A stretch of 64,000 nucleotides of DNA from Diploptera punctata (GCA_030220185.1 JASPKZ010001601.1:248001-312000), one strand, 5' to 3'. Counted from the stretch's first letter, positions 11,915 through 23,185 are shown. The notes: a model not told the origin generated them from the letters alone. Translations and numbers: made by a program.

Positions 11915-12440
11915 ACGTGTATCATCATCATTATCATCATCATCCGGTATCATGGCAGCTGCCGCCGTCTTCCGGAAACCAAACGTCATTCCTCTCTGTC
12001 CATCCATTGATCTTCCTCTAATCCTCTGATATTCATAGCTGCTTGTACCCCTTCTATCCAAGTTTTCTTCGGTCTTCCTCTCTTCCTCCTTTCCATTGGT
12101 ATCCATTCCATAACAATTTTAGGCAATCTTTGTTCTGGCATTCTTTTGACATGGCCATGCCACTGTAATCTTTTCTTTTCTATGATGTCTATGATATCCG
12201 GCTCGTCTTGTACACCCATAATTTCCCTTATTCTTTATTTCGTATTCTATCCATTCTAGATTTTCCAGCTGATCTTCTTAAAACATCCATTTCTGTACTT
12301 AAAAAATAATTTTCATTTCCCTGGTAGGAATTTGCCAGACTTCAGCACCATGTGTTAGAATGCTCCGAATTATGGTTTGATATATTTGTAATTTTCTATT
12401 TTTTTGTAATATTTTTGCTCCACCAAACAGAGTTTAAAGC
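11915..12440 (-). mobile_element. RTE-6 non-LTR retrotransposon 3' fragment
   Basis: The minus-strand reading frame contains KKRLQWHGHVKRMPEQRLPK and KRGRPKKTWIEGVQAAMNIR, a typical RTE-type C-terminal region. Related copies lie at 21905 (minus), 34720 (plus) and 50098 (minus). It ends in a (CAT)n run and carries several stops upstream. Confidence 0.8.
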
Positions 12441-12634
12441 ATTTATTGCTTGTTTTGTTTGTGCGATTAGTAATGTATATATAAGACGAAATATATCTGC
12501 TTAGGGTCTACATATTTTAAAATCGATAATATAATATAATATAAGCAAACGGAGAAGTGAAACTTGGAAGAAAATAAGTCATTAAACCACAGAAGTGAAA
12601 ATAAGGCAAATTGTAGCACATAGATATAAAAAAA

Positions 12635-12945
12635 AAGTAAAAAAGTAAAGTGATCCCACAACAGACCCGGAGGCCCTTGGGGTAGTAGGAGGTTAAGGCT
12701 CCCACTTTTTCTAGACAATCGGCACTTTATGTCAGCCGGGTTGTCAGCCCTGCGTGACGGCCGCCTTTACCCCCAGAACAAGCGTCTGGTACTCATTTCC
12801 GTTAGAGGCTGAGTCGACCCCAGGGCCATAGTGCCGCCAGAGGGTTTGGGTCAGTTTAAAAATCCTGACCCCAACAGGACTTGAACCCTCGACCCTCCGG
12901 CTTGTAGCTCAGTGCCTTAACCACTACGCTACGGCGTGCCCCTAC
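12635..12945 (-). mobile_element. SINE-B (tRNA-derived), near full length
   Basis: Read on the minus strand, a tRNA-like head (A box TAGCGTAGTGGTTAAGG, B box GGTTCAAGTCC) is followed by a 220-bp body and an (ACTTT)-type tail. A second long copy is at 23761-24057 and a 3' fragment is at 22755-22841. The parental tRNA is not clear to me. Confidence 0.85.
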
Positions 12946-13256
12946 ATAGATATAAAACAAATACAATTATTATACAAAGAAGATAGGAATAAATTCAATA
13001 TGGAAATGTACGTCTAGGTGCAATTAGATTTGTGACGTAGATTGAATAAGAAAGGAAAATAAAATATCTTGATTTCTTCACATTTCAAAGCTCCTCTTTG
13101 AATGTAAATTTCCAGACATGGAATTGGCTCAATTTATTTGATTTATTGGTCTTTGTCGCTAAAAGTGGATTCCTTTTGCATATTCAGCATTTCCTTGCAC
13201 CCATTAGAATTTCCATAGTATACAGGGCTACTCGAAAAGAAGGAAAATACTTAAAA

Positions 13257-13886
13257 TATTTTTATAATAAATTTGGGAATTTTTAACATTATGAGAATTA
13301 AATGAATCGTCACCAAAGGAACACTATTATCAGAGGAAAACTTGGAGTAACAAGTTTAAATGAAGATATACAAAGATACCAACAAGAATGGAAAAATCAT
13401 CTGAGGAGAATGGCAAGAAATAGACTTCCAAAATTGGCATTCCAATATACCCCAACTGGACATAAGGACCAAGGAAGATCAAAACATCGGTGGAAAGATC
13501 GAGACCATCTTCGCTAGGTTTACCGTACAGGCCACATGGCCTAAAACGAATTTGTTCATGATGATGAGTGATGATAAATGAATCGTGATTTCTTATTACC
13601 GCATACTTCTATGGTTTTTTTTAAACACAGCACTGCAGTATCAGCGACCATCGTCACCATCCTCAGCTGTTTTCACGACTGTCAATTTTTTGGGAAAAAA
13701 TATATATTCAAAAAAGCATACCAGAACCGAGATTCCAGACGAACCGAAGTTGATTACAAAGTTCTTAAAAAATACAACAGATGGCAGTTTAGAAAATAAT
13801 TCCTTAAAAAGAACACCAGATGGCAGTTTGGATAATTACCGGCAAAAAAAAACATAGAAGTATGAGGTAAGAATTCACGATTCATT
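13257..13886 (+). repeat. Element C, copy 2, interrupted by RTE-5
   Basis: The left part (13257-13310) matches 2235-2290. The rest continues after an RTE-5 insertion. Positions 13577-13613 and 13853-13886 form inverted repeats around AATGAATCGTGA and CATAGAAGTATGAGG. Compared with copy 1 it lacks the internal hairpin's second arm and gains about 170 bp containing two AGATGGCAG motifs. Confidence 0.6.
13311..13574 (+). mobile_element. RTE-5 3' end insertion with 12-bp target duplication
   Basis: It encodes TIIRGKLGVTSLNEDIQRYQ and ends KHRWKDRDHLR. This is followed by a short UTR and a GAT-rich tail. It is flanked by TAAATGAATCGT at 13299-13310 and 13575-13586, so the copy's ends are certain and it arrived by target-primed reverse transcription after element C. 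It is 5'-truncated. Confidence 0.9.
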
Positions 13887-13890
13887 TACG

Positions 13891-14362
13891 GTAATTCTTG
13901 TTACTTCAAACATCCAAACTAAAAAAAAAAAAACAATAATAATATTCCTGGAAAGAGAGAAGTTTGAAGTTCTAATCACTGCCGCAATGGCACTGCTGCT
14001 TGTCATGTTGATTGTTTGTACTAAAATGACCGTAGTGCCTGTCTTAACATATGTACGTGGAAATTTCACTGTTTGCATGTTTGATATCGTCGTAGCAACG
14101 ACCAGCACGGCCGATCATGGCAGAATTCTTTCTGACGTTATCAAAACACTTATTGTTTGAACACTTATTATAAAAGCATGTATTTTTCAATAAAATGATA
14201 CGTGTACAATTGCTTGTATTCAATTCCGACCCTTACGGGTGAACACCTTCATCTGCGCATAACTCATAAACGACGTGTTTGCGACTATATGTTCCTTCAC
14301 AAAAAATGATCCTCTCTGCATGGCCTATCATCCTTGTCATTTTGTCGGTGAGATCTTGTTAC

Positions 14363-14419
<57 letters not shown>

Positions 14420-14429
14420 CTGTAATCTT
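13891..14429. other. non-coding stretch with (TA)n at 14367-14418
   Basis: No recognisable gene. The (TA)n run of about 26 units immediately precedes the RTE-4 copy. Confidence 0.6.
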
Positions 14430-15200
14430 CCCAATGATCAATTGTTAATTGCACAAGATTATGAAGATTTAGAATATATGACTAGAAAATTAATAGACGA
14501 ATATGAAAAATGGGGATTAAATTTGAACATGAAAAAAAAACAAAATATTTATCAATTGGTGAACCAGAACAAAACTTGATTTTGGAGACTGGAGAAAAAA
14601 TAAGATCTTGTAGTGAGATCACATATTTAGGAATTAAAATAATTAAAAATAGGAGTTATGAAGAGGAAATATAAAATAGAAATAATAAAGGAAAATTTGC
14701 AATTGCTTGCCTCAATGGAATATTGTAGGATAAAAATAGACCTATAAATAATAAAAATAAAATGAATATATATCATACAATTGTTAAAAGCATCATTACT
14801 TATGGAGCAGAACTTTGGCCATTAACAACAAAAACAAATAAGTACCTTTTGGCAACGGAAATGGATTTTATACGAAGGGCAGCAAGAATTTCAAGAAGAG
14901 AAAAAGTTAGGAACTCAATTATAAGCGATAGAATGAAGATTGAAGACACTATTTTAGAATATATTAAAACTCAGCAATTAAGATGGTACGGACATGTCCA
15001 GCGAATGGAAGAGGATCGACTACCAAAATATGTTTTGGAATGCAAACCTGAGGGAAGACGAGACAGAGGAAGACCTAAAACCTCCTGGAGTCAGGGAATA
15101 TGTTTATATATGAAGGAGAAACATCTACAACCAGAGATTGGATGGACCGACGAAAGTGGCTATTAGGAATCGGACGGTGTCAAAGACATTAATCAACCGA
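14430..15200 (+). mobile_element. RTE-4 non-LTR retrotransposon fragment
   Basis: A 134-codon open frame at 14762-15166 covers the C-terminal region: SIITYGAELWPLTTKTNKYL, QQLRWYGHVQRMEEDRLPKY and DRGRPKTSW. Upstream, in shifted frames, lies the region before it ('catatttaggaattaaaata' reads TYLGIKI). A diverged and twice-interrupted relative lies at 18285-20005. Confidence 0.8.
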
Positions 15201-15935
15201 TGATCTATCTTTCGCAAAAATATTAATTAACATTAAAATCTAGAAAATCTTTGGGTTGATGAAATGATAAAAAAAATTCTGCATGGAAATGTTCCGATAA
15301 AATTACTACGTATAATGCTTTAAGCACTTAGCTAAAAACATTCTGCTGGCATTTTTTTTTTCTCGTATAAAGTAGAGATGGAAAATAACAAAATTTAAAA
15401 TGTGCGTTTGCCTGGCCAAACTACGTACATTTTCTTACAAAAGCTTTTATGAAAATAGCTTCACTTTGAATAAATGGGTTAGCCCCTCTTTACGCTTTTA
15501 ATTGTGTCCTTTGTTTCGATAAATAAACGCGTTTTACGTTTCGAGTGGGAAATTTATATGCTCATTAATTCATTTGTCACTCGACTGGGTGTTTCTAAAT
15601 ATAAACTCTTTCTACCAAAAATACAACTGAGACATAGAATCGGTGCCCTTCAAATTTCTGACAGTTGGCAACAAGTACGAAATTTTCTTTGTTAAAACTG
15701 AAAATATATCGTTAGACCAAGGCCCCCTGTAGTCTGAGCTATTTCTTTAAAAATAAACTATTTTTCTAGGTTAAAAGCTAATCGACAAATATACGCTTTT
15801 CATCATCCCCCCTTTTTTGGGCATTCGCCTTGCTGCGTAATTTGCTAAGAAAATACGTAACTCGAATTAATTGAAACTGTAACATATTTATGCATGAATA
15901 AAGAATACATGGATTTATTATAATTTTATATAGCT
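15201..15935. other. non-coding stretch
   Basis: No recognisable gene or repeat. A 63-codon ORF at 15504-15695 has no features I can place. Confidence 0.45.
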
Positions 15936-16557
15936 ATTACTATCAGTAAAACCAAATATATTGTAACACATGGAAATGCATTATGTAATGGAAATGGACA
16001 GCTAATAACAAATGAGAGAAATTTTGAGGAAGTGGCTGAATTCAAATACCTAGGAACAATAATCACAAATAGGAATGAGATGCACAAGGAAATTTAAGAC
16101 AGGCTCAATTCTGGAAATGCGTGCTATTGTGCATTGCAGAGACTCATGACGTCCCAACTCCTTTCAAAAAATGTTAAACTGTGAAAATATAGAAAACTGT
16201 TATTCTACCAGTTATATTATATGGATGCGAAACATGGGCTCTTATTTTAAGGGAGGAAAGGAGATTACGAGTATTTGAGAATAAAGTTCTTAGGAAATTT
16301 GTTGGACCAAAGAGAGAAGGACAGGTGAATGGAGAAGACTACATAACAATGAACTACATTCTCTTTATAGGAAGCCAGATATAATAAGAACAGTTAAGTC
16401 TCGTAGATTGCGATTGGCAGGACATGTGGCACGAATAGGGAATGAAAGACGTGTACAGAAGCTTCTTGTTGTAAAACCAGAGGAAAAACGGTCAGTTGGT
16501 AAACCAAGAATGAGGTGAGAGAACAACATTAACTATATTTGAAGAGAAAAATTATAC

Positions 16558-16630
16558 GCTCAGACCGGGACTTGAACCCGGGACCCTTGGTTCTCTAGAC
16601 CAAGTGCTCTACCAACTGAGCTACCTGAGC
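16558..16630 (-). pseudogene. tRNA-like sequence, left arm of P1
   Basis: A 73-nt cloverleaf-like sequence: acceptor GCTCAGG/TCTGAGC, A box TAGCTCAGTTGG and B box GGTTCAAGTCC. The anticodon arm needs a 6-bp stem with a seven-base loop CTAGAGA, one base longer than standard, so I do not call a functional tRNA. A run of five T follows on this strand (AAAAA at 16547-16551 on the plus strand). Confidence 0.75.
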
Positions 16631-16914
16631 AAGTACCGATCTAAACGCAAATGTCTCTCTATATACATTGTAATTCCCACCAAATGCTATGAAGCCATGC
16701 TTCTATCTTGCAAATGGCGGCTCCTTTATTAAGAAGACATATTTGGGAATTATACATTACAGCCAGTACGGCTTTTTCCATGTTTTTATTATTGATTTCG
16801 TACATCTCAATGATGGATAAATCATATTTGCAAGATAGAAGCACGGCTTCATAGCATTTGGTGGACGGGAATTACAATGTATATAGAGAGAGATTTGCGT
16901 TTAGATCGGTACTT

Positions 16915-16987
16915 GCTCAGGTAGCTCAGTTGGTAGAGCACTTGGTCTAGAGAACCAAGGGTCCCGGGTGCAAGTCCCGGTCTGAGC
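16915..16987 (+). pseudogene. tRNA-like sequence, right arm of P1
   Basis: An inverted copy of the left-arm sequence, 73 nt, with A box TAGCTCAGTTGG. The B box is mutated to GGTGCAAGTCC. T5 at 16994-16998 could terminate Pol III. Confidence 0.75.
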
Positions 16988-17204
16988 GTATAATTTTTCT
17001 CTTCAAATATGATTTATCCATCATTGAGATGTACGAAATCAATAATAAAAACATTAACTATGATTTGAGGGAAGTAGATTATACAGGGGATGATTGGAAA
17101 ACATTGGCTCACGATAGGGATATATGGAGAGCTTATGTCCGCGCGGCCATGAACCTCCAGGTTCGATGGCGCCAGTGAGTTAGATAGTTAGTTATTAGTC
17201 ATTT

Positions 17205-17500
17205 CAGGGACTTTTGTCATCCCACCTTCTCTCAAAAAAGGTTAAACTGAAACGGCTTCCATCATAAAGTGTGTGTGAATGTCACTTACCATCAAATGGA
17301 AGACAGCTGCAGATGTAAACTGTGCGGACTAAAGTGTACAAGATATCATCTGGAATTGTGTTCCAAAGTGACAATGTCATTAGCGCAATACGCCAATTAA
17401 TTGCACGATTGTGCGCAATTATATTATTATTAAAATTGATAGCATTCATAAAACGTATTCTCCCAGTATATATGGATGGTCTCTTACTTTAAGGGATGAG
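17205..17500 (+). mobile_element. decayed RTE-1 scraps
   Basis: Short matches to RTE-1 ('ctctcaaaaaaggttaaact' near 17231 and 'ggtctcttactttaaggga' near 17477) separated by unrelated sequence. Very diverged. Confidence 0.4.
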
Positions 17501-17589
17501 AAAAAAATATTTTTAAGATTTGTTAATATATTTACCTAATGCGTTGTATAAATAGCGACAGATTAATTCATTATAGTTTATTACTTACT

Positions 17590-18070
17590 TTGTATTTTTT
17601 TTGTTAGTTTTCTTTTTATGTATAGTAGATTCGAGATGTTATTCTTTTCTGTATTCATTCATCATCATCATGATCATCCGAATTTAGGCCATTTGTTGAC
17701 CTGTTTCGGCCTCAAGAGAAACACCATCCAGAAGTATTTTGAGTGGACGTCCTGGTCTTCTTCTTCCTGCGTTGATATCTTAACATTTGTTTAAGATATC
17801 AACCTGCAGGAAGAAGAAGACCAGGCCGTCCACTCAAAAGACTTCTGGATGGTGTTTCTCTCTATCATTAATTTAATTTTAATTTCATTAATTGTATTGT
17901 ATTATTAGACATTATTTTCATTATTATTCAATTTGACAGATAATTAATTGTTTATTATGACTATTATTGTAATTTTTTTGTATTTAAATGTAACATATGT
18001 TTGTCCTGGTGAGTGGAAGAGAAGGTCACATGGCCTTAACTCCACCAGGCTAAATAAATCTAAATAAATA
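17590..18070 (+). mobile_element. Jockey/CR1-like LINE 3' UTR fragment, interrupted
   Basis: It matches 9785-10045, including 'agtagattcgag' and the terminal 'ccaccaggctaaataaat'. An inverted-duplicated RTE-3 tail is inserted at 17660-17866. Confidence 0.7.
17660..17866. mobile_element. RTE-3 3' tail in head-to-head inverted duplication
   Basis: The left half (minus) starts with the (CAT)n tail and the family end and reads back to 'tcttcttcctgc'. The right half (plus) repeats the same stretch inverted, from 'gcaggaagaagaagaccagg' to 'gatggtgtttctc'. The arms are about 75 bp around a spacer 'aacatttgttt'. It is inserted within the Jockey-like 3' UTR. Confidence 0.8.
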
Positions 18071-18657
18071 AATCTAAAGGCTGCGAGTATTTGAGAATAA
18101 GGAAAATGCTTGGAGAAAGGAGAGACGAACAGACAAATGAATGGAGAATATTCTATAATAGCTCTACGGGATTCTACATTCAGATGTCTGGTGTTGTTCT
18201 CATACAATTGTAATTATCAATAATAGAGTATCACATGATGCATGACGTACCTTGTTATTAGTCATTCAATTTAAGGTAACACTAAAATGTAATTCAGGGA
18301 GAACACGTGATGATAAAAACATTAAATATTTAGCATCTATTTTAGATAAAAATGAGAATTCAACTACAGAAATTCAAAGAAGAATAACTTATGGAATAAG
18401 AATCGTTGGTACGTTGAACTCAGTGCTTTGGGATACAAATATAATATACAGAACGAAGAAAAACTATATTTCAAGTTCTGTCACAAAACGTTTTATTATA
18501 TGGATCCGAAACCAGGACAGTAAGTAGAAAACAAGCCAACAAGCTGTTAGCAGTAGAAATGTATTTTTGGAGGCGATCGACAAGAATTTCAAGAAGGGAT
18601 ACGTTCAGAAACAGCACAATAAGGGAAATTATGCAAGTTGAATAATATATAATATAT

Positions 18658-18893
18658 AAATGCGGAAGAGGCAACCCTCCTTGTGGGGATAAAACACAAG
18701 GAAGCAATTCCAAAGCCTGTAAGGAGGCGCAGCCCCTCCATATGACTAACCCTGCAGTACGTCAGTAGCATTCACAGGGGACACCTCAAAATACTTACAA
18801 GCTACAAAGAGATAGCCGGACAATCTGGAGCCGGAACAGGCTAGGAAATAAGCCTAAACCGAGAAGAAGAAGAAGAAGAAGAAGAAGAAGAAG
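18658..18893 (+). mobile_element. short element with (GAA)n tail
   Basis: About 236 bp inside RTE-4, ending in roughly 11 GAA units (18860-18895) and flanked by similar 'aatatata' strings, a likely target duplication. The end 'gccggaacaggctag' resembles the RTE-8 3' terminus at 29000. Whether it is a SINE or a truncated LINE is unclear. Confidence 0.55.
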
Positions 18894-19010
18894 AAAATAT
18901 ATATTAGAAAAATAGAAGAAAAACGTTTGAGATGGTATGGACACCTCATAAGAATGGAAGAAGAGAGAATACCAAAGAACATCCTTAATTGGAAAGCTAA
19001 TGGAAGAAGT

Positions 19011-19830
19011 CCCTCCATGGTATCTTTACCTTGTCGTGGTGGAGTGGCTTGCGTGCTTAAATGATCCCGAGAGCTATGCCGGCGGTAGCATTGCTGCCGA
19101 TAGGGTTACCCATCCCGGACTGGTCGAAGGTGATAAGCCAGACGAAATAAGTACCTTGGTCGAAAGAGTGACGATCTTTCACCGTAAAAATACAATCGTC
19201 AAGAAATGCGGACATGGGTTCTACTGGGGTAAAATTTTCCGGAGGTCAAATAGTCCCCCATTCGGTTCTCCGGGCGGGGACTACTTCAGGGAACCCATGC
19301 GAAAGGCTCAAACACAGGGACATGTTCCCAGGAACATGGAATGTTAGAAAAACGTTAAATATAAAACTATTATTCTACCAGTTATATTATATGGGTGCGA
19401 AACGGACTCTTACTTTAAGGGAGGAAAGGAGATTACGAGTATTTGAGAATAAAGTTCTTAGGAAAATTTTTGGACCAAAGAGAGATGAACAGACAGGTGA
19501 ATGGAGAAGACTACATAACAATGAACTACATTGTCTTTATAGGAAGCCAGATATAATAAGAACAGTTAAGTCTTGTAGACTGCGATGGGCAGGACATGTT
19601 GCACGTATGGGGAATGACAGATGTGCATGGAAGCTTCTTGTAGGAAAGCCAGAGGGAAAACGCCCCGTTGGTAGACCAAGAATGAGGTGGGAGAACAACA
19701 TTAACTATGATTTGAGGGAAGTAGATTATACAGGGAATGATTGGAAAGCATTAGCTCTGGATAGGGATGTATGGAGAGCTTATGTCCGCGCGGCCATGAA
19801 CCTATGGGTTCGATAGTGCCAGTGAGTAAG
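19011..19830 (+). mobile_element. RTE-1, internally deleted but with both ends
   Basis: An 820-bp insertion with a 13-bp duplication (TAATGGAAGAAGT at 18998-19010, TAATGGATGAAGT at 19831-19843; one mismatch). The first 310 bp are the 5' region (cttgtcgtggtggagtggct) ending in GTWNVRK, the usual start of the endonuclease domain. It then jumps to the region ahead of LTLREERRLRVFENKVLRK and runs to the normal 3' end. An open 200-codon frame (19214-19816) spans the junction. Reverse transcriptase and most of the endonuclease are missing, so it depends on other copies to move. Confidence 0.9.
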
Positions 19831-20091
19831 TAATGGATGAAGTGGAAGAGGCAGACCTAGAGAACGTTTGATAGATGGAGTAGGAGAAGTATGGAAGCTA
19901 GAGATTTGTGGGAAGAAGATGCTTTAGACAGCAACCTGTGGCGACAAATCACTTTGGGTTCAGGGAGAAACACTGTACTATGGAATATCCCTAATAAAAA
20001 ACTAAGGAAACAGACAATTTGAGCCTTAAGACTGCAGAGCTCTGTTCTACGTAGGTCAAATAAAAAGTTTCATATACAGGATTATGCAAGT

Positions 20092-20105
20092 GTGTGTGTG
20101 TGTGT

Positions 20106-20157
<52 letters not shown>
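20092..20157. repeat. (TG)n(AG)n microsatellite
   Basis: A TG run followed by about 24 AG units. Confidence 0.95.
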
Positions 20158-20160
<3 letters not shown>

Positions 20161-20542
20161 TTGTTTTATTCTCAAAATTGCTTTTGAATTTTTAAATAAG
20201 CCAGAATCAAAACACAAGTTGATAGCTTTCTCTCCCCAGAGAAGTTGATTAAGTTATGAAATATGCATCTGCAAATGTTTACCGTTAAATAAAAGCGACA
20301 AGGCAACTACGACTTATGAATAATTCACAATCCAATTTTTTTTCTCAAAGTCGCTCAACTTCCTGCGGTGTAATAAGATAATTTACTGAAAAGATCTCTA
20401 AAATCATGATACACTGTTTTTACAGTCGCGCATAAAAATACATTAAAAATAAATTTAAATTAGATCTCGTCACTAATTATTGGATTATTTATCGTCAGTT
20501 GTAGAAATTTTTACACGGGTTCTACTATTTATAATTAGAAAT
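20158..20542. other. non-coding stretch
   Basis: AT-rich; nothing recognised. Confidence 0.45.
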
Positions 20543-21640
20543 GATGGAAAACACAACGGGGATATATATATCCATCAATAGGAACCTCAAACTCGATGCC
20601 ATTCTCTTTGCAGACGATTTAGATCTCCTGGCACTTTCCGAAAATGATTTGCAAAAATCAATTTATAATTTACAAAAAATAGCTGTCAAATACGGAAATA
20701 TCAATTAACAAAACTAAAATTATGACGTTTCACGGGAAGGACCCCATAGAAAGTAAAATCTGTCTCCAGAATAAAATTTTAGAGAGATCTAATCAACTTA
20801 AGTCCACCGCTGTGGTCTCGAGGTAGCGTGCTGCCTTGTCACGCAGCGGGTCCGGGTTCGATCCCCGGTCGGGGCAGTTTTTCTGGGTGAGGTTTTTATC
20901 GGGGTTTTTCCTCACCTGTAAGACAAATGTCAGGAAATATTTAAGACACAAACGGTCCCCGAAATCATATGGCCATCATCATCATCCTTATCATTATCAT
21001 CATCATCATCCTTCACCGGTGTGGAAAAGCAACGGGAAGCTACCACACCTACACAATTCCCTAGTAAAGCTGCAAGCATAGCATGAAAATGCTATGATTG
21101 CAGTGAAGGACCTGCCTTCGAGCAGAATTACTTTAAAAAGTCAATTTAAATATCTTGGATATTATCTCTCTATCTGGGACGAAAAGGACATCCTTAAAAA
21201 AATTACTAGTTATAATAAAAGTTTGGAAATTATTAATCAAGTTATGAAACCATCCCTTGTACAAAAAAACAGCAGATTACGTTTATATAACACTTTGGCT
21301 AGACCAGTGTTGACCTATGGTAGTGAAGCATGGACACTAAAAAGACAACATGAAAGCAGAATAACGGCTTGTGAAATGAGATTCATGCGCAGAACTGCGG
21401 GTTACAGCAGATGGGATCGGAAAAGGAACACCGATATCTTAAAAGAATTGAAGACTACGCCAATTTTGGAATATATTAAACAGTACCAACTAAATTGGAA
21501 ACACCATCTTGAAAGAATGAGTTCAAATCGGATCCCCAAAGCTGTTTATAATTATATACCAAGATGAACAAGATCTCTGTGGGCCGTCCTATGAAACGCT
21601 GGAGGGAAAATTTTCTATAGGATCTAATAGCTATAGCCGC
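20543..21640 (+). mobile_element. RTE-2 non-LTR retrotransposon with FADD motif
   Basis: The reverse-transcriptase catalytic motif FADD is at 20607-20618 within ILFADDLDLLALSE. After a SINE-A insertion (20802-21140), a 157-codon frame at 21094-21567 starts inside the SINE. Its retrotransposon portion reads YNTLARPVLTYGSEAWTLKR, MRFMRRTAGYSRWDRKRN and NWKHHLERM. The 5' part is missing and one frameshift follows the FADD block. Relatives are at 24808 (plus) and 62455 (minus). Confidence 0.88.
20802..21140 (+). mobile_element. SINE-A, full length with target duplication
   Basis: A 339-bp insert between TCAACTTAA (20793-20801) and TCAATTTAA (21141-21149). Its head GTCCACCGCTGTGG and B box GGTTCGATCCC define the family's 5' end and Pol III promoter. 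The body includes 'tcggggtttttcctcacct' and a CAT-rich stretch. The 3' end is gcagaattactttaaaaag. Confidence 0.9.
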
Positions 21641-21904
21641 CTAATACTTTGAACTTTGAAGGAAAAAGAGAAGAAGAAAATTAGAAAAGATGGAAACATA
21701 GTTTAGCATAATTAGGACTCATCACATAATGTACCTAGTTACAACACAATAATGTACAGACAAAGGCATTCCCAAGTTAATATGCACATACAATTGGTTA
21801 AATTAAGGCATACGATTATAATAATTCATTACGTTTTCACCTCTTTCTTGCCCCATAGATGATTATCTAAGTTATGAAAAATCGCATAACAGAAGTTAAA
21901 TAAT

Positions 21905-22445
21905 CATCATCATCCTCCCGGTAGTCATGTCAGCTGGCCGCCGTCTTCCGGAAACCAAACGCCATTCCTCTCTGTCCATCCATTGATCTTCCGCCCATCC
22001 CCTGATTGCTCTGATACTTCTCGTTTCTTACTAACCCCTTCTAGCCAAGTTGGTCTTCGTCCTTCCTCTCTTCCTCCTTTCCATTGGGATCCATTCCATA
22101 ACAATTTTAGGCAATCTTTGCTCTGGCATTCTTTTGGCATGGCCATACCACTGTAATCTTTTCTTTACTATAATGTCTATGATGTCCGGCTCCTCTTGTA
22201 CACCCATAATGTCCGTTATTTTTTATTTCGTATTCTATCCATTCTAGATTTTCCAGCTGATCTTCTTAAAACATCCATTTCTGTACTTAACATTCTTTTC
22301 ATTTCCCTGGTAGTAATTTGCCAGACTTCAGCACCATATGTTAAAGTGCTCTGAATTATGGTTTGATATATTTGTTAATTTCTATTTTTTGTAATAATTT
22401 TGCTCCACCAAACAGAGTTTAAAGGATTTTTTGCTTGTTTTGTTT
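21905..22445 (-). mobile_element. RTE-6 fragment
   Basis: Same family as 11915-12440 (minus), with matching strings such as 'cttccggaaaccaaacg' and 'gccagacttcagcaccat'. It has frameshifts. Confidence 0.8.
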
Positions 22446-22465
22446 GTGCGATTCTATTTTTAATT

Positions 22466-22468
22466 AAT

Positions 22469-22546
<78 letters not shown>
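22466..22546. repeat. (AAT)n microsatellite
   Basis: About 26 AAT units. It abuts the 3' end of the minus-strand Jockey-like LINE and is probably its expanded tail. Confidence 0.95.
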
Positions 22547-22547
<1 letters not shown>

Positions 22548-22549
22548 TA

Positions 22550-23185
22550 ATAATAGCTTTATTTTACCTGGCAGAGTTAAGACCTTAAGGCCTTGTCTGC
22601 CACTCAACTAGGCTTTAAAAAAATATAAAAAATAGTCTCACATCTAAATTACAATAAATATAAACGACTACATGTTATAAATGCAATACAATTAATATTT
22701 ATAATGTATTTTGATTTACTCTAGATTTAACGAATTTAATGTATAATACGTCTAGAAAAAGTGGGAGCTTTAACCTCCTACTACCCCAAGGGCCTCCTGA
22801 GGCCTGTAGTGGGATCACTTTACTTTACTTTACTTTACTTACGTACAAGATATAAAAAAACGAGAAAAAATTATTAATGACATAGTATAAATTTAAATAA
22901 ATAGAGAAACATTAATCATTAGACAACAGGTAACTGTATAAGCGTGACTTAAAGGTGCCAAGTGTGCGGCAACCCCTGATATCTTGAGGAAGGAAATTCC
23001 AGGAGCGGGCAGAGGCTACTGTCAACGAAGAAGAATAAGAGGAAGTGCTATGAAAAGGGAATGTTACCAGACTGTTATCTTGTGACCTAGTGTCAATTTT
23101 GTGGTAACAAGATACTTCTCAAATCTGGACGCCAGGTAACTAGGCCTCTCGCGCTTGGAGTAAAACATGTTTTGAATTTAACTAT
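22550..23185 (-). mobile_element. Jockey/CR1-like LINE C-terminus and 3' UTR
   Basis: The minus strand translates near 22930-23030 to WNFLPQDIRGCRTLGTFKSR, the classic last segment of Jockey/CR1-type reverse-transcriptase polyproteins. The 3' UTR (plus strand 'ggcagagttaagaccttaag') follows. It is interrupted by a SINE-B fragment at 22755-22841. Confidence 0.8.
22755..22841 (+). mobile_element. SINE-B 3' fragment with (ACTTT)n tail
   Basis: It matches the end of SINE-B ('cctcctactaccccaagggc') and finishes in repeated ACTTT units. TACGT occurs on both sides, a possible 5-bp target duplication. Confidence 0.75.

Larger units (their letters stand above)
16537..17049. mobile_element. Palindromic element P1 with two divergent tRNA-like sequences
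   Basis: A 513-bp insertion bounded by a perfect 12-bp duplication AACATTAACTAT (16525-16536 and 17050-17061). Inverted arms of roughly 180 bp each hold one tRNA-like sequence, pointing outwards. A second inverted pair (16782-16828 and 17002-17049, around 'cgtacatctcaatgatgg') brackets the right half. Both arms have T5 runs just past the tRNA-like 3' ends. No protein is encoded. How it replicates is unknown; the 12-bp duplication argues for LINE-type insertion rather than a TA-target transposon. Confidence 0.85.
15936..17180 (+). mobile_element. RTE-1 copy split by a palindromic tRNA-like element
   Basis: It starts in the region after the reverse-transcriptase active site (readable as INKTKY in other copies) and proceeds through the tail to gttcgatggcgccagtgagt. 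The copy is broken at 16537-17049 by element P1. The flanking AACATTAACTAT is present once in intact copies and twice here. Many stops. Confidence 0.85.
18285..20005 (+). mobile_element. RTE-4 relic interrupted twice
   Basis: Coding blocks in order: 18300-18650 (ITYGIRIVGTLNSVLWDTNI), 18895-19010 (EEKRLRWYGHLIRMEEERIP) and 19831-20005 (EARDLWEEDALDSNLW). Insertions sit at about 18658-18893 and at 19011-19830. The order of events is RTE-4 first, then both insertions. Confidence 0.8.

Noticed and set aside
22400..22588. Asparagine-repeat protein
   Set aside because: This is the (AAT)n microsatellite.
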